This document shows positions 1 through 8,004 of a stretch of 64,000 bases of DNA, piece by piece (position 1 is the first letter of the stretch; every line of letters begins with the position of its first letter). The position numbers were made by a program, and so were the translations under genes. Source of the DNA: Arthrobacter sp. efr-133-TYG-118. GTDB lineage: Bacteria > Actinomycetota > Actinomycetes > Actinomycetales > Micrococcaceae. The notes under the pieces are model-generated. The model saw only the letters and a list, made by a program, of their open reading frames with translations, was not told where the DNA came from and did not search any database. Location: NCBI RefSeq assembly GCF_030209755.1, contig NZ_JARVRH010000002.1:169938-233937 (forward strand), given 5' to 3'.

Positions 1-1083
1 GCGAGCACGGACGCGACCGGCGCCATTTCGCGAAAGCTCGCTGACGAGGTTCCAAATGTCAGCTATCGGCGCCTCGAGACTAAAGGGCGAGGGTTCGCGC
101 TCCGCGACGCCTGGACATCGTCAGAAGCCAAAGTTCTGGCATATGTAGACGTAGACCTCTCGACCGATTTGGCGGCTTTGCCGCCGCTCATCGCCCCCCT
201 GCTTTCCGGACACTCGGACGTCAGCATCGGCACCCGGCTTGGCCGCACCTCCAGGGTAGTCAGGGGTCCGAAACGGGAATTCATCTCCCGGAGCTACAAC
301 CTTATTCTTAAACGGACCATGCAGGTACAGTTTTCCGATGCGCAGTGCGGTTTTAAGGCTGTCAGGGCGGAAGTCGCTCATCGGCTGCTTCCTTATGTGG
401 AGGACAACTGCTGGTTCTTCGACACCGAGCTGTTGATCTTGGCGGAGCGGGCAGGGCTTCGAATCCACGAGATTCCAGTCGACTGGATTGACGATCCAGA
501 CAGCAGGGTGGATATCCGCCAAACGGCCGTCGACGATATCAGGGGCCTCGTACGCGTCGCCGGTTCGATGATGAAGGGAAATATCCCTTTGCAGGCGATA
601 TACGCGGAGCTGGGGCGAGGACCTATCGCCGCGCCAACGCGTCCGAGTTTCTTCGGCCAAGTGATACGTTTTGGAATCGTCGGCGCGTTCTCCACTCTCG
701 CTTTTGCTTTGCTGTATCTGCTATTCCAGGGCCCGTTTGGGCCACAGCAGGGAAACTTCCTGGCCTTATTAATCACGGCCATCGCGAACACGGCTGCCAA
801 CCGTCGCTTCACCTTCAGGATCCATGGCCCCGAGCGGCAGTTCACACAACAGTTTCAAGGCCTTGTGGTTTTCTTGGTCGCCTGGGGCATCACTTCTTCC
901 TCCCTTCTACTGCTACATGCCATTCACCCGGACGCATCGCCCAGTACTGAGCTGTTTGTCCTGACCTGCGCAAACATCTTCGCCACTCTGGTGCGCTTCG
1001 TCTTGCTCCGTATCTGGGTCTTCCGGGTACGGCGGACGGAGGAACGCCGCGGCGTGGCCACCATCAAGCAGCTGGCAATGTGA
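1..1083 (+). CDS. Glycosyltransferase family 2 fused to a GtrA-like membrane domain (5' partial)
   Basis: The reading frame is open from base 1, so the start codon and the N-terminal nucleotide-sugar pocket lie outside the window; 360 residues are visible. The first part resembles dolichyl-phosphate mannose or glucose synthase-type GT2 enzymes, with the acidic DVD-type motif (YVDVDLSTD) near residue 50. The C-terminal part (from about residue 215) has hydrophobic segments in the GtrA pattern, beginning near FGIVGAFSTLAF. Family knowledge suggests it makes or flips a polyprenyl-phosphate-linked sugar at the membrane. The stop overlaps the GTG start of the family 39 glycosyltransferase downstream, so the two are probably co-translated as donor-maker and donor-user. 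The exact sugar cannot be told. Confidence 0.85.
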   Translation, partial: ASTDATGAISRKLADEVPNVSYRRLETKGRGFALRDAWTSSEAKVLAYVDVDLSTDLAALPPLIAPLLSGHSDVSIGTRLGRTSRVVRGPKREFISRSYNLILKRTMQVQFSDAQCGFKAVRAEVAHRLLPYVEDNCWFFDTELLILAERAGLRIHEIPVDWIDDPDSRVDIRQTAVDDIRGLVRVAGSMMKGNIPLQAIYAELGRGPIAAPTRPSFFGQVIRFGIVGAFSTLAFALLYLLFQGPFGPQQGNFLALLITAIANTAANRRFTFRIHGPERQFTQQFQGLVVFLVAWGITSSSLLLLHAIHPDASPSTELFVLTCANIFATLVRFVLLRIWVFRVRRTEERRGVATIKQLAM

Positions 1084-3008
1084 GCAACAAAACCAGCCGA
1101 CTTCCCGGACAAGCAGCCCCGGGCGCCGTCATCGGAGGCCGTTCCCAGGTCATTCGGAAGTGGTTTCGTGGGAATCCCCTGAGTCCGGCCTGGCAGCGGC
1201 CGGCTCTACTGAGCCTTCTTGCTTTGGCGTCACTCCTATATATGTGGGGACTCGACCAAAACGGTTGGGCAAACTCTTACTACTCTGCCGCCGCCATGGC
1301 CGGTTCGGAAGATTGGACTGCATTCTTCTACGGTTCCTCGGACCCGGGAAATGCAATAACCGTTGACAAGCCTCCACTGTCACTGTGGATCATGTCCCTC
1401 TCCGTGCGGATTTTCGGCCTCAACTCATGGAGCATCCTCCTGCCACAAGCTCTGATGGGAGTACTCAGCGTCTATTTGCTGTATCGGATGGTGACGAAGC
1501 GGACCGACCCGGCAACTGGTTTGCTTGCGGGGCTCTTCTTTGCGGTTACCCCCGTGGCGACTGTGATGTTCAGGTACAACAACCCGGATGCGCTGCTGAC
1601 CCTGCTCATGATCGGGGCCGCCTTCGCGACCCTCGAGTCAATCGACCAGGGGAAGCTGCGCTGGCTGCTCGTCGCGGGAGCCCTGGTCGGCGCCGGGTTC
1701 CTCACGAAGCAGCTACAGGTTGCCCTGATCCTGCCGGCGATCGCACTGGCATACGTTGTTTTCGCCCGATTGCCTGTGTATCGCAGATTGGTCCATCTAG
1801 GGACCGGGTTGATCGCCGCCGTGGTCGCATCGGGCTGGTGGTTCATCATCGCGCAGACGGCCGATCCTGCCCGGAGGCCTTTCATAGGCGGTTCCCGATC
1901 CAACAATATCTGGGAGTTAACGCTGGGATACAACGGGCTGGATCGGCTGACCGGCGAGGATGCCAGTCACACGCTATCTAGCCCTAGTGCGGATCTCTAC
2001 CAGAAGCTTGACCCGGGGATCACTCGCTTCCTACAACCGCAGTTCTCGGCCCAGTTCGCGTGGTTTCTCCCGCTCGCGATTGCTGGAGTCGGTATCACCA
2101 TATGGTTCGTTATTCGTCGACATGGCACGTCACAACAGCGCTCTTTTTTGGTCCTCTGCGCCGCGTGGTTTGTTTGTTCGGCCACGGTTCTGGCCATGAT
2201 GACAGGCATCGTCCATCCCTATTACGCGATCTCAACCGTACCGTCGCTCAGTTGCCTTGCCGCGTTGACGGCAACCCATCTTGCGCGCCGCTTAGCAAGC
2301 GGATTAGTCCGCCTGGCGTCTGGTCTCGTGTTGGCTACCTGCCTGATCCTGGGGTTCATTACGGTATCCCGGTCCGTCTCGGAGTTCCCTTGGGTGCCCC
2401 CGGTTTTGTTGGCCGCAGGAAGCTTGGCAGTCGCCATCGCGTTGCTTCCACCCGTCAAAAGGCAACGTCAAACGGTACCCGTTCTATTAATAGGAGCCTC
2501 AATTTTGTTGGGTCCCACGATCTGGTCCGTAAACACGGTACTGAGTCCGCACGTCGGAGCAGGTGTTGTCGCCGGACCCAGCACCTTGGGCATTCGATCA
2601 GATCATCCTGATCGAACTCAACTGCCGCCGGGGACGCCCCCGACCTTCACCGCGGTCATGTTCGGCGACGTGCCGTCCCCAAAAGTCCTTGAGAGGATCA
2701 CGGCGAGCCCTCCCTCCGTGCGATGGGCGGCTGCCGTTGTTGGCTCGGAGACCGCCGCCAACTATCAACTGGACAGCTCCAGGGCGATCCTGGCAGTGGG
2801 TGGTTTCGACGGCACAGATCCCTTCCCGACGCTGGAACAATTCCAGACGATGGCCCGCCAAGGTAGTGTCGGATTGTTTGTGATCCAGAACCTTCCACCT
2901 CTGACAGTTGAGGGGAGAGGGGAATCTGCGCGCATTGTTCAATGGGTCGAGAACAACTTCCAGCCTGAGATGATCGACGGAGCGTCCATCTACCGCCTCA
3001 CCCAATAG
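1080..3008 (+). CDS. Family 39-type (ArnT/PMT-like) polyprenyl-phosphate sugar transferase
   Basis: This is a 642-residue polytopic membrane protein starting with GTG at 1080, which overlaps the TGA of the preceding gene. After the first membrane helix comes the large extracytoplasmic loop with the acidic and DKPP motifs (VDKPPLSLW near residue 98) typical of GT39/ArnT enzymes, followed by roughly ten further hydrophobic segments and a soluble C-terminal domain of about 150 residues. Such enzymes move a sugar from a polyprenyl-phosphate donor to a cell-surface acceptor outside the membrane. The overlap with a GT2-GtrA gene supports a two-step surface glycosylation unit. Substrate and acceptor are unknown. 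Confidence 0.85.
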   Translation: MSNKTSRLPGQAAPGAVIGGRSQVIRKWFRGNPLSPAWQRPALLSLLALASLLYMWGLDQNGWANSYYSAAAMAGSEDWTAFFYGSSDPGNAITVDKPPLSLWIMSLSVRIFGLNSWSILLPQALMGVLSVYLLYRMVTKRTDPATGLLAGLFFAVTPVATVMFRYNNPDALLTLLMIGAAFATLESIDQGKLRWLLVAGALVGAGFLTKQLQVALILPAIALAYVVFARLPVYRRLVHLGTGLIAAVVASGWWFIIAQTADPARRPFIGGSRSNNIWELTLGYNGLDRLTGEDASHTLSSPSADLYQKLDPGITRFLQPQFSAQFAWFLPLAIAGVGITIWFVIRRHGTSQQRSFLVLCAAWFVCSATVLAMMTGIVHPYYAISTVPSLSCLAALTATHLARRLASGLVRLASGLVLATCLILGFITVSRSVSEFPWVPPVLLAAGSLAVAIALLPPVKRQRQTVPVLLIGASILLGPTIWSVNTVLSPHVGAGVVAGPSTLGIRSDHPDRTQLPPGTPPTFTAVMFGDVPSPKVLERITASPPSVRWAAAVVGSETAANYQLDSSRAILAVGGFDGTDPFPTLEQFQTMARQGSVGLFVIQNLPPLTVEGRGESARIVQWVENNFQPEMIDGASIYRLTQ

Positions 3009-3039
3009 TTCGAGCCTACGCCTCTCCATCTACGCAAGA

Positions 3040-3073
3040 GAGGCCCGCCCCGCCAAACGGCGGAACGGGCCTC
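3040..3073 (-). terminator. Terminator hairpin between rpsI and the GT39 gene
   Basis: GAGGCCCG and CGGGCCTC form the outer stem and CCGCC/GGCGG the inner stem around an AAA loop. It lies between convergent genes about 30 bases past the rpsI stop and about 30 past the GT39 stop, so it may serve both. The T-run is poor on either strand. Confidence 0.65.
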
Positions 3074-3104
3074 TACGGAGCGCTGGAAGCGCCCAAAAGC
3101 GGTT

Positions 3105-3614
3105 TTAGCGCTTGGAGTACTGCTGAGCCTTGCGTGCCTTCTTGAGACCAGCCTTCTTACGCTCGATGACGCGGGCGTCACGACGCAGGAAGCCGGCCTT
3201 CTTCAGGGTGGCGCGGTTGTTCTCGGTGTCGATCTCGTTCAGTGAACGGGCGATACCGAGACGCAGTGCGCCGGCCTGACCGGAAATGCCGCCGCCGTGG
3301 ATTCGTGCGAAGACGTCGTAGGCGCCGTCAAGATCGAGGATCTTGAAGGGCTCGTTGACGTCCTGCTGGTGCAGCTTGTTCGGGAAGTAGTTGGCCAGCT
3401 CCCGGCCGTTGATGATCCACTTGCCGGTACCGGGCACGATGCGAACACGTGCAACGGCTTCTTTACGACGGCCAACTGCTGCGCCGGAAACGGTCAGTGC
3501 CGGGCGCTCCTTCTTCGGCGCTTCTGCTTCCGCAGGACCGCTCTCCGAGGTGTAGCTGGTCAGGTTTTCCTCAGCCACAACGGCCTCGGTGGTCAGTTCT
3601 TCGTTCTGAGCCAC
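3105..3614 (-). CDS. rpsI: 30S ribosomal protein S9
   Basis: The 169-residue product has a conserved S9 domain from about residue 42 ([16 protein letters not shown]) and ends in the usual SKR tail that reaches the P-site tRNA. The first 40 residues are an acidic, alanine-rich extension seen in actinobacterial S9 and absent from the 130-residue E. coli protein. It follows rplM by 36 bases in the standard L13-S9 pair. The ATG at 3614 has an AAGGAG-type site just upstream on the minus strand. Confidence 0.97.
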   Translation of the reverse strand: MAQNEELTTEAVVAEENLTSYTSESGPAEAEAPKKERPALTVSGAAVGRRKEAVARVRIVPGTGKWIINGRELANYFPNKLHQQDVNEPFKILDLDGAYDVFARIHGGGISGQAGALRLGIARSLNEIDTENNRATLKKAGFLRRDARVIERKKAGLKKARKAQQYSKR

Positions 3615-3650
3615 GATTCTCCTTGATTAAAAGTTGTTTGGTGGCCAGGA

Positions 3651-4094
3651 CTACTGGGCGACCTGGGTGATTTCGAAAGTCTTGGGCTGCTGGGCTGCGT
3701 GGGGGTGCTCTGCACCACGGTAAACCTTGAGCTTGCCCAGCTGCTGCGCAGCGAGGGAGTTCTTCGGGAGCATGCCCTTGATGGCCTTCTCCACAGCGCG
3801 GACCGGGTTGGATTCCAGCAGTTCCGCGTAGTTGACGGAGGTCAGGCCGCCCGGGTAGCCGGAGTGGCGGTATGCGCGCTTCTGCTCCAGCTTGGCGCCG
3901 GTCAGAGCGACCTTTTCAGCGTTGATGATGATGACGAAGTCGCCCATGTCCATGTGGGACGCAAAGGTCGGCTTGTGCTTTCCGCGCAGCAGTGTTGCGG
4001 TCTGGCTGGCAAGACGACCAAGGACAACGTCGGTGGCATCGATGACGTGCCACTGGCGGTTGATATCGCCGGGCTTCGGGGTGTACGTACGCAC
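3651..4094 (-). CDS. rplM: 50S ribosomal protein L13
   Basis: The 147-residue product has the usual L13 length and hallmark segments [16 protein letters not shown] near the N terminus and [10 protein letters not shown] near residue 107. L13 binds 23S rRNA early in 50S assembly. It is the first gene of the rplM-rpsI unit. The 295 bases upstream, up to the divergent prepilin peptidase gene, must hold its promoter, but I could not assign one with confidence. Confidence 0.97.
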   Translation of the reverse strand: MRTYTPKPGDINRQWHVIDATDVVLGRLASQTATLLRGKHKPTFASHMDMGDFVIIINAEKVALTGAKLEQKRAYRHSGYPGGLTSVNYAELLESNPVRAVEKAIKGMLPKNSLAAQQLGKLKVYRGAEHPHAAQQPKTFEITQVAQ

Positions 4095-4389
4095 GGTTTT
4101 GCCTCGTTCTTGTTCTGGCGTTCATGTTTTAGGCGGCACGCTTGAAGCGTGTGCCTACTAGGTATGCGTTACCGGAGCAGAGGTGAGGGCTCTATGTACC
4201 AGTCATCCCGAAGTCCCGATATGCCTGTCGAGTTAACGATCCTGCAACTGGATCCCCAAGCGGGCATGTGTCATCGAGAAAGGACACGCACAACGACTAT
4301 CAACAATAGCGGCAACGAGCGTCAGGGTCAAAATAGGCTGGCAAGCAGCGTGAGCAACTGAGGCCCACTCTGAGCTCCTAGGAGATGCC

Positions 4390-5043
4390 ATGACAGCAAC
4401 TGCCGCCCAGCCCTTGTTTGTGGCCGCCTTCGGGCTCCTGGGGCTGCTCACGAGCCCTTTGGCAGAGCTTCTGATAGCCAGATTCCTGCCGGGGGTTGGC
4501 GGGCTCGCCTCCCCCGCTGTCCGGATCACAACGGCGCTTGCCACCGCAGCGTTGTTTGCCCTCCTGACGCTCCGGCTCGGATTCTCCCCGATGCTCGCTG
4601 CCTACCTGCTCTTAGCGGTGATGGCAGTGCAGCTGTCACGCGTGGACCTGGTGCACCATTTGCTTCCAAACCCGCTAGTTCTGTTGCTGCTTGCCGCCGG
4701 CCTCGGTCTGTTAACTATGTCGGCTGCACTCGTTCCGGACTGGTCTGGACTGCTGCGCGCGGCTGCCGGCGCCGTCATTTTGTTCCTCGGGTACTTAATT
4801 CTCGGATTAACTTCTCCCGGAGGCCTCGGAATGGGCGATGTGAAGCTCGCGGCACCACTCGGAATGTATTTGGGCTACTTGGGCTGGACGCAACTGTTCT
4901 ACGGGGGGCTGTTGGGATTCGTGGTGGGCGGGGTGATGACGGTACTGATGTTGCGCCTGAAGCGCGGAATCAAGCCCACTGAAGTGGCTCACGGACCGGC
5001 AATGTTCGCCGCCGTAATTGGAGTGGTCCTTCTCGTCGCGTGA
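4390..5043 (+). CDS. tadV: Prepilin peptidase (A24 family, TadV/CpaA type)
   Basis: This is a 217-residue membrane protein with about six hydrophobic segments. The two aspartates expected of A24 aspartic peptidases are visible: Asp86 in SRVDLVHHLLPN, and Asp150 in the GxGD motif GMGDVK. There is no N-terminal methylase domain, as in short CpaA/TadV enzymes. The family cleaves Flp pre-pilins and TadE/G-type pseudopilins after a glycine, and two such pilins follow directly. A GGAG site lies seven bases before the ATG. It opens the Tad locus (4390-12480) but is 271 bases from the first pilin, so the rest probably has its own promoter. Confidence 0.9.
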   Translation: MTATAAQPLFVAAFGLLGLLTSPLAELLIARFLPGVGGLASPAVRITTALATAALFALLTLRLGFSPMLAAYLLLAVMAVQLSRVDLVHHLLPNPLVLLLLAAGLGLLTMSAALVPDWSGLLRAAAGAVILFLGYLILGLTSPGGLGMGDVKLAAPLGMYLGYLGWTQLFYGGLLGFVVGGVMTVLMLRLKRGIKPTEVAHGPAMFAAVIGVVLLVA

Positions 5044-5109
5044 TCTCACGGCATGCCTCCCGGGTTCCCCTCAGTCCCCAAGAGTCCCATCCGTGTCAGC
5101 AGCTAGGTA

Positions 5110-5191
5110 GTACTTAGGCAGAAAAACCGAGTACCACGCGGGGGCTCTTCGAGTAGTCCATAGCACTCGCACTAGAAAAGACGAGTACCAC
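5110..5191 (+). repeat. Short repeats upstream of the pilin genes (possible regulator sites)
   Basis: The nonamer GAGTACCAC occurs at 5129-5137 and again at 5183-5191, 54 bases apart centre to centre. Related words GTAGTACTTAGG (near 5108) and GAGTAGTCC (near 5151) lie around them. They lie 125 to 205 bases before the first pilin start. The arrangement resembles repeated binding sites for one regulator, but the regulator is not identified. Confidence 0.4.
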
Positions 5192-5314
5192 TACGCATTG
5201 TTTGTTAACCCTCCCAGGGGCAATTCTTGTCCTATCGAAATCCGAACCGCCAAAAGGGATATGTACTCGGCAAGGATTCGTAGACAAATTCACTTATCTG
5301 GGAAAGGTTTTCCA

Positions 5315-5509
5315 ATGTCATCTCTCATGGTTTCTGTCATCGCTTTCGTCGCCGGCGTGAAGGATCGCATCTTGTCCTCCGAGAAGGGCGCAACAGCTGT
5401 TGAATACGGCATGCTTGTCGCCTTGATCGCCGCTGTGATCGTTACCGTAGTTGCCGCGCTTGGCGGCCAGATCAACACGGCTTTTACCAAAATCAACACG
5501 GCGCTCTGA
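5315..5509 (+). CDS. flp: Flp family type IVb pilin
   Basis: The product is a 64-residue pre-pilin. I take the ATG at 5315 because GGAAAGG lies eight bases before it; an upstream in-frame ATG at 5198 would add 39 unlikely residues. The motif EKG/ATAVEYGMLVALIAAVIV is the Flp signature: TadV should cut after the glycine, and the Glu-Tyr pair plus the hydrophobic stretch drives assembly of the Tad pilus. A second, shorter pilin follows 89 bases downstream with the same G/ATAVEY site. Confidence 0.93.
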   Translation: MSSLMVSVIAFVAGVKDRILSSEKGATAVEYGMLVALIAAVIVTVVAALGGQINTAFTKINTAL

Positions 5510-5598
5510 ATACACCCAACGATCTCCGACCCGGGCCGGTCACGCCGAGGAACTCCTCAAGGCGAGGCCGGCCCGGACCTTTTACAGGGGGAAACACA

Positions 5599-5760
5599 AT
5601 GAACAAGTTTTTCCACAGGCTCCGGGTTTCTGAAACCGGAGCAACCGCAGTCGAATATGGCCTCCTCGTCGCATTGATCGCGGCAGCCATCATCGCAACC
5701 GTGGCGCTCCTTGGACCGGAAGTTCAAGCCGGATTCCAAACTGTCGTCGATAACCTCTAA
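5599..5760 (+). CDS. Second, shorter Flp-type pilin (53 residues)
   Basis: This small gene encodes 53 residues starting at the ATG at 5599, with CAGGGGGAAA as the ribosome site. It has a short basic leader, then SETG/ATAVEYGLLVALIAAAI, the same processing site and hydrophobic core as the pilin at 5315, and then only about 17 residues. It is probably a minor or alternative Tad pilin made by duplication. The tadE gene starts 11 bases after its stop, so the three are very likely one transcript. Confidence 0.88.
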   Translation: MNKFFHRLRVSETGATAVEYGLLVALIAAAIIATVALLGPEVQAGFQTVVDNL

Positions 5761-5771
5761 AGGCGCCGGCT

Positions 5772-6185
5772 ATGCACTCCGAAAAGAAATCAGGATCCGA
5801 GGCTGGAGCCGTCGCAGTCGAATTTGCCTTGATACTTCCAATTTTCCTAGTGCTCGTGCTTGGCATCTGCGAATTTGGGCGGGGCTTCAACATCCAGGTC
5901 TCCTTGACCGAAGCCGCCCGGGAAGCGGCCCGCTATGCATCCATCCACCAAACGGATCCCGGCTATAGCGTGACTGCCGCCCAAGACGCAGGAGTTGCCG
6001 CCGCTCCATCGGTCCCGTTATCTGAGTCGAATATCAGCGTCCAGTCTGTGGGCTCAAGCCCCTGCAATGTCGTCGTCACAGTGGCCTACAGCACAGCCTG
6101 GATGACGGGGTTTCCCGGTCTGGTTCCCGGGATGCCTTCGCAACTCAACCTGCAAGGCAAAGGGGTAATGCGATGTGGCGGCTAA
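5772..6185 (+). CDS. tadE: TadE-like pseudopilin
   Basis: This is a 137-residue protein with one N-terminal hydrophobic segment preceded by a pilin-like site (GAVAVEFALILPIFLVLVLG, residues 11-30), the TadE family signature. The C-terminal part is extracytoplasmic. TadE pseudopilins are processed by the same peptidase as Flp and help initiate or anchor the pilus. Its stop overlaps the start of the tadG-like gene by 13 bases, which indicates translational coupling. Confidence 0.88.
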   Translation: MHSEKKSGSEAGAVAVEFALILPIFLVLVLGICEFGRGFNIQVSLTEAAREAARYASIHQTDPGYSVTAAQDAGVAAAPSVPLSESNISVQSVGSSPCNVVVTVAYSTAWMTGFPGLVPGMPSQLNLQGKGVMRCGG

Positions 6186-7195
6186 GGCGAGACGACCCTG
6201 AGCGTGGCGTGGTGGCCCCACTCACCGCTCTCCTCATGGTTGTGCTACTTGGCATGGCAGCCTTCGCCATCGACGTCGGATCCATGTATTCGGAACATGC
6301 CCAACTTCAAAACGGCGCGGACGCCGCCGCACTTGCCATCGCGCAAGCCTGCGCCAAAGATCCGAATTCCTCAGACTGCGCTGGACCGGTGGCCGCTGCC
6401 ACCACGATTGCCGGGAACAACGCTTTGGACGGCGTCACCAATGTGCCTAACGCAACCGTCAATCTGGGAGCTTCAACGGTGGACATCACCACCCAGTCGC
6501 GCGATACCTCCGGAAACAATCATTTCTCCCTTGTATTCGCACGGGTGCTCGGCATTCAAACTACCGACATCGAAGCTTCGGCCCAGGCCACGTGGGGTCC
6601 ACCGGGCAGCGGAGGCGCTTTCCCGCTTGCATTCTCCGACCAGTGCTGGGATTTGAGCGGATCCACCCCGACAGGCGATCTTCAGAAGATTTCCTGGAAA
6701 CCGGGAATCACCTGCACCAACGCCTCGGGCCACACCATTCCTGGAGGTTGGGGATGGTTGACCCAAAGCTCGCCATGCTACTCCACCACACAGGCCGGAA
6801 GCACCAGCATCGGGTCGGACCCAGGCAACAATTACCCAGCCGCTTGCCAGACGCTACTTCAGGGCTGGGTCGACACCCTCGACGGCGGCGGCACGGTGAA
6901 AGTGCTATTTCCGGTCTTCGACACAGCAACCGGGAGTGGCAATACGGGGTCGTTCCACATTATTGGCTACGCCACGTTCAACATTGTGGGCTGGAAATTT
7001 GGTAGTAATGGCAGCCCCTATTCCTATCACAACACAAGCGCCGCGCTCGGTAACTCCAATTTGGCCTGCGCCGGCGGAAACGATCGCTGCATCATCGGAC
7101 AGTTCATCAAATACCAATCAATTGGCACCGCTGGTGGCGGGGGCGGAGGAACCGGGGAAGACCTCGGGACCCTCAATATCCACCTCACCAAATAG
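6173..7195 (+). CDS. tadG: TadG-like pilus assembly protein
   Basis: The 340-residue product begins with a basic leader, then the TadE/G-type segment ERGVVAPLTALLMVVLLGMA and the conserved AIDVGSMYSEHAQLQNGADA block at about residues 27-46. A large Thr/Ser/Gly-rich extracytoplasmic domain with several cysteines follows (CTNASG, SSPCYS, ACAGGNDRC), ending in a polyglycine stretch. There is no clear von Willebrand A domain, so it is TadG-like rather than full TadG. It overlaps tadE and precedes cpaB by 50 bases. Confidence 0.82.
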   Translation: MWRLRRDDPERGVVAPLTALLMVVLLGMAAFAIDVGSMYSEHAQLQNGADAAALAIAQACAKDPNSSDCAGPVAAATTIAGNNALDGVTNVPNATVNLGASTVDITTQSRDTSGNNHFSLVFARVLGIQTTDIEASAQATWGPPGSGGAFPLAFSDQCWDLSGSTPTGDLQKISWKPGITCTNASGHTIPGGWGWLTQSSPCYSTTQAGSTSIGSDPGNNYPAACQTLLQGWVDTLDGGGTVKVLFPVFDTATGSGNTGSFHIIGYATFNIVGWKFGSNGSPYSYHNTSAALGNSNLACAGGNDRCIIGQFIKYQSIGTAGGGGGGTGEDLGTLNIHLTK

Positions 7196-7245
7196 AAACC
7201 CAAACTGGGAGCACAACTCCATAGTCAAACTAAGGGGAAAACAAA

Positions 7246-8004
7246 TTGAAAACTCGCCTACTGGGAGGCATAGTCGCAATCGTCCTGGCAATCGCCGGCA
7301 CGTTGCTGCTGGTTACGTATGTACAAGGATCGGAAGCACGGGCCCAAAAAGACCTCCAGCCCGTGGACGTTCTAGTAGTTCAAAGCAAAATTCCCGCAGG
7401 CTCCGACCTCCAGACGGTCAAGTCGGCAGTCAAGCTCGCGTCACTACCTGCGGCCTCGGTACCCAACGGAGCCCTCAAGAGCCTCGATGGGCTTGACGGA
7501 AAAGTCTCCGGCGTCGACTTGCTTCCAGGAGAGGCCCTTCTTGGGGCCCGGCTCGTCGATCCAGAGAGCCTGGCGGCCCCAGGCTCCGTGCCAGTCCCGG
7601 CAGGTCTCCAGGAGATTTCAGTCCATCTCGATGCCCAACGGGTAGTCGGCGGGCGAATCGCGGCCGGCGACACCGTTGGTGTCGTGGTGCTGCTCGACGA
7701 TTCCGCAGCACAGGGCAGCGCTGGCGGCAGTGCGCAGATGGTCTTCCACAAGGTACTTGTCACCAGCGTTCAGCGGGCGGCATCGCAGTCGAAGTCCACC
7801 AGCAGCCAGACTCAGTCCGGCCAAGAACAAGCCAATACCCAACTGCCGGACGGTGCCTTCATTGTGACCCTCGCCCGAAATGACGTTGACGCCACGAAGA
7901 TCGCTTTCGGGGCCAAGTATGGCGACATCTGGTTGACCAAGGAACCGTCTACGGCGAGCGTGAGTCCCAATGTCACAATCAAGCGGGCAGAGGTCCTCCA
8001 ATGA
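7246..8004 (+). CDS. cpaB: Flp pilus assembly protein CpaB/RcpC (SAF domain)
   Basis: The 252-residue product starts with TTG at 7246; AAGGGGAAA lies just upstream and no better start exists in frame. A signal-anchor helix (residues 4-24) is followed by an SAF domain (about 40-100, starting VDVLVVQSKIPAGSDL) and the RcpC/CpaB domain to the end. In diderms this protein works with the outer-membrane secretin; no secretin exists here, which fits a monoderm Tad system. The stop overlaps the ATG of tadZ/cpaE as ATGA. Confidence 0.87.
   Translation: MKTRLLGGIVAIVLAIAGTLLLVTYVQGSEARAQKDLQPVDVLVVQSKIPAGSDLQTVKSAVKLASLPAASVPNGALKSLDGLDGKVSGVDLLPGEALLGARLVDPESLAAPGSVPVPAGLQEISVHLDAQRVVGGRIAAGDTVGVVVLLDDSAAQGSAGGSAQMVFHKVLVTSVQRAASQSKSTSSQTQSGQEQANTQLPDGAFIVTLARNDVDATKIAFGAKYGDIWLTKEPSTASVSPNVTIKRAEVLQ

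Noticed and set aside
5198..5314. Upstream extension of the first Flp pilin to the ATG at 5198
   Set aside because: The added 39 residues would put an unlikely leader before the normal short pre-pilin leader, and the ATG at 5315 has a good ribosome site.
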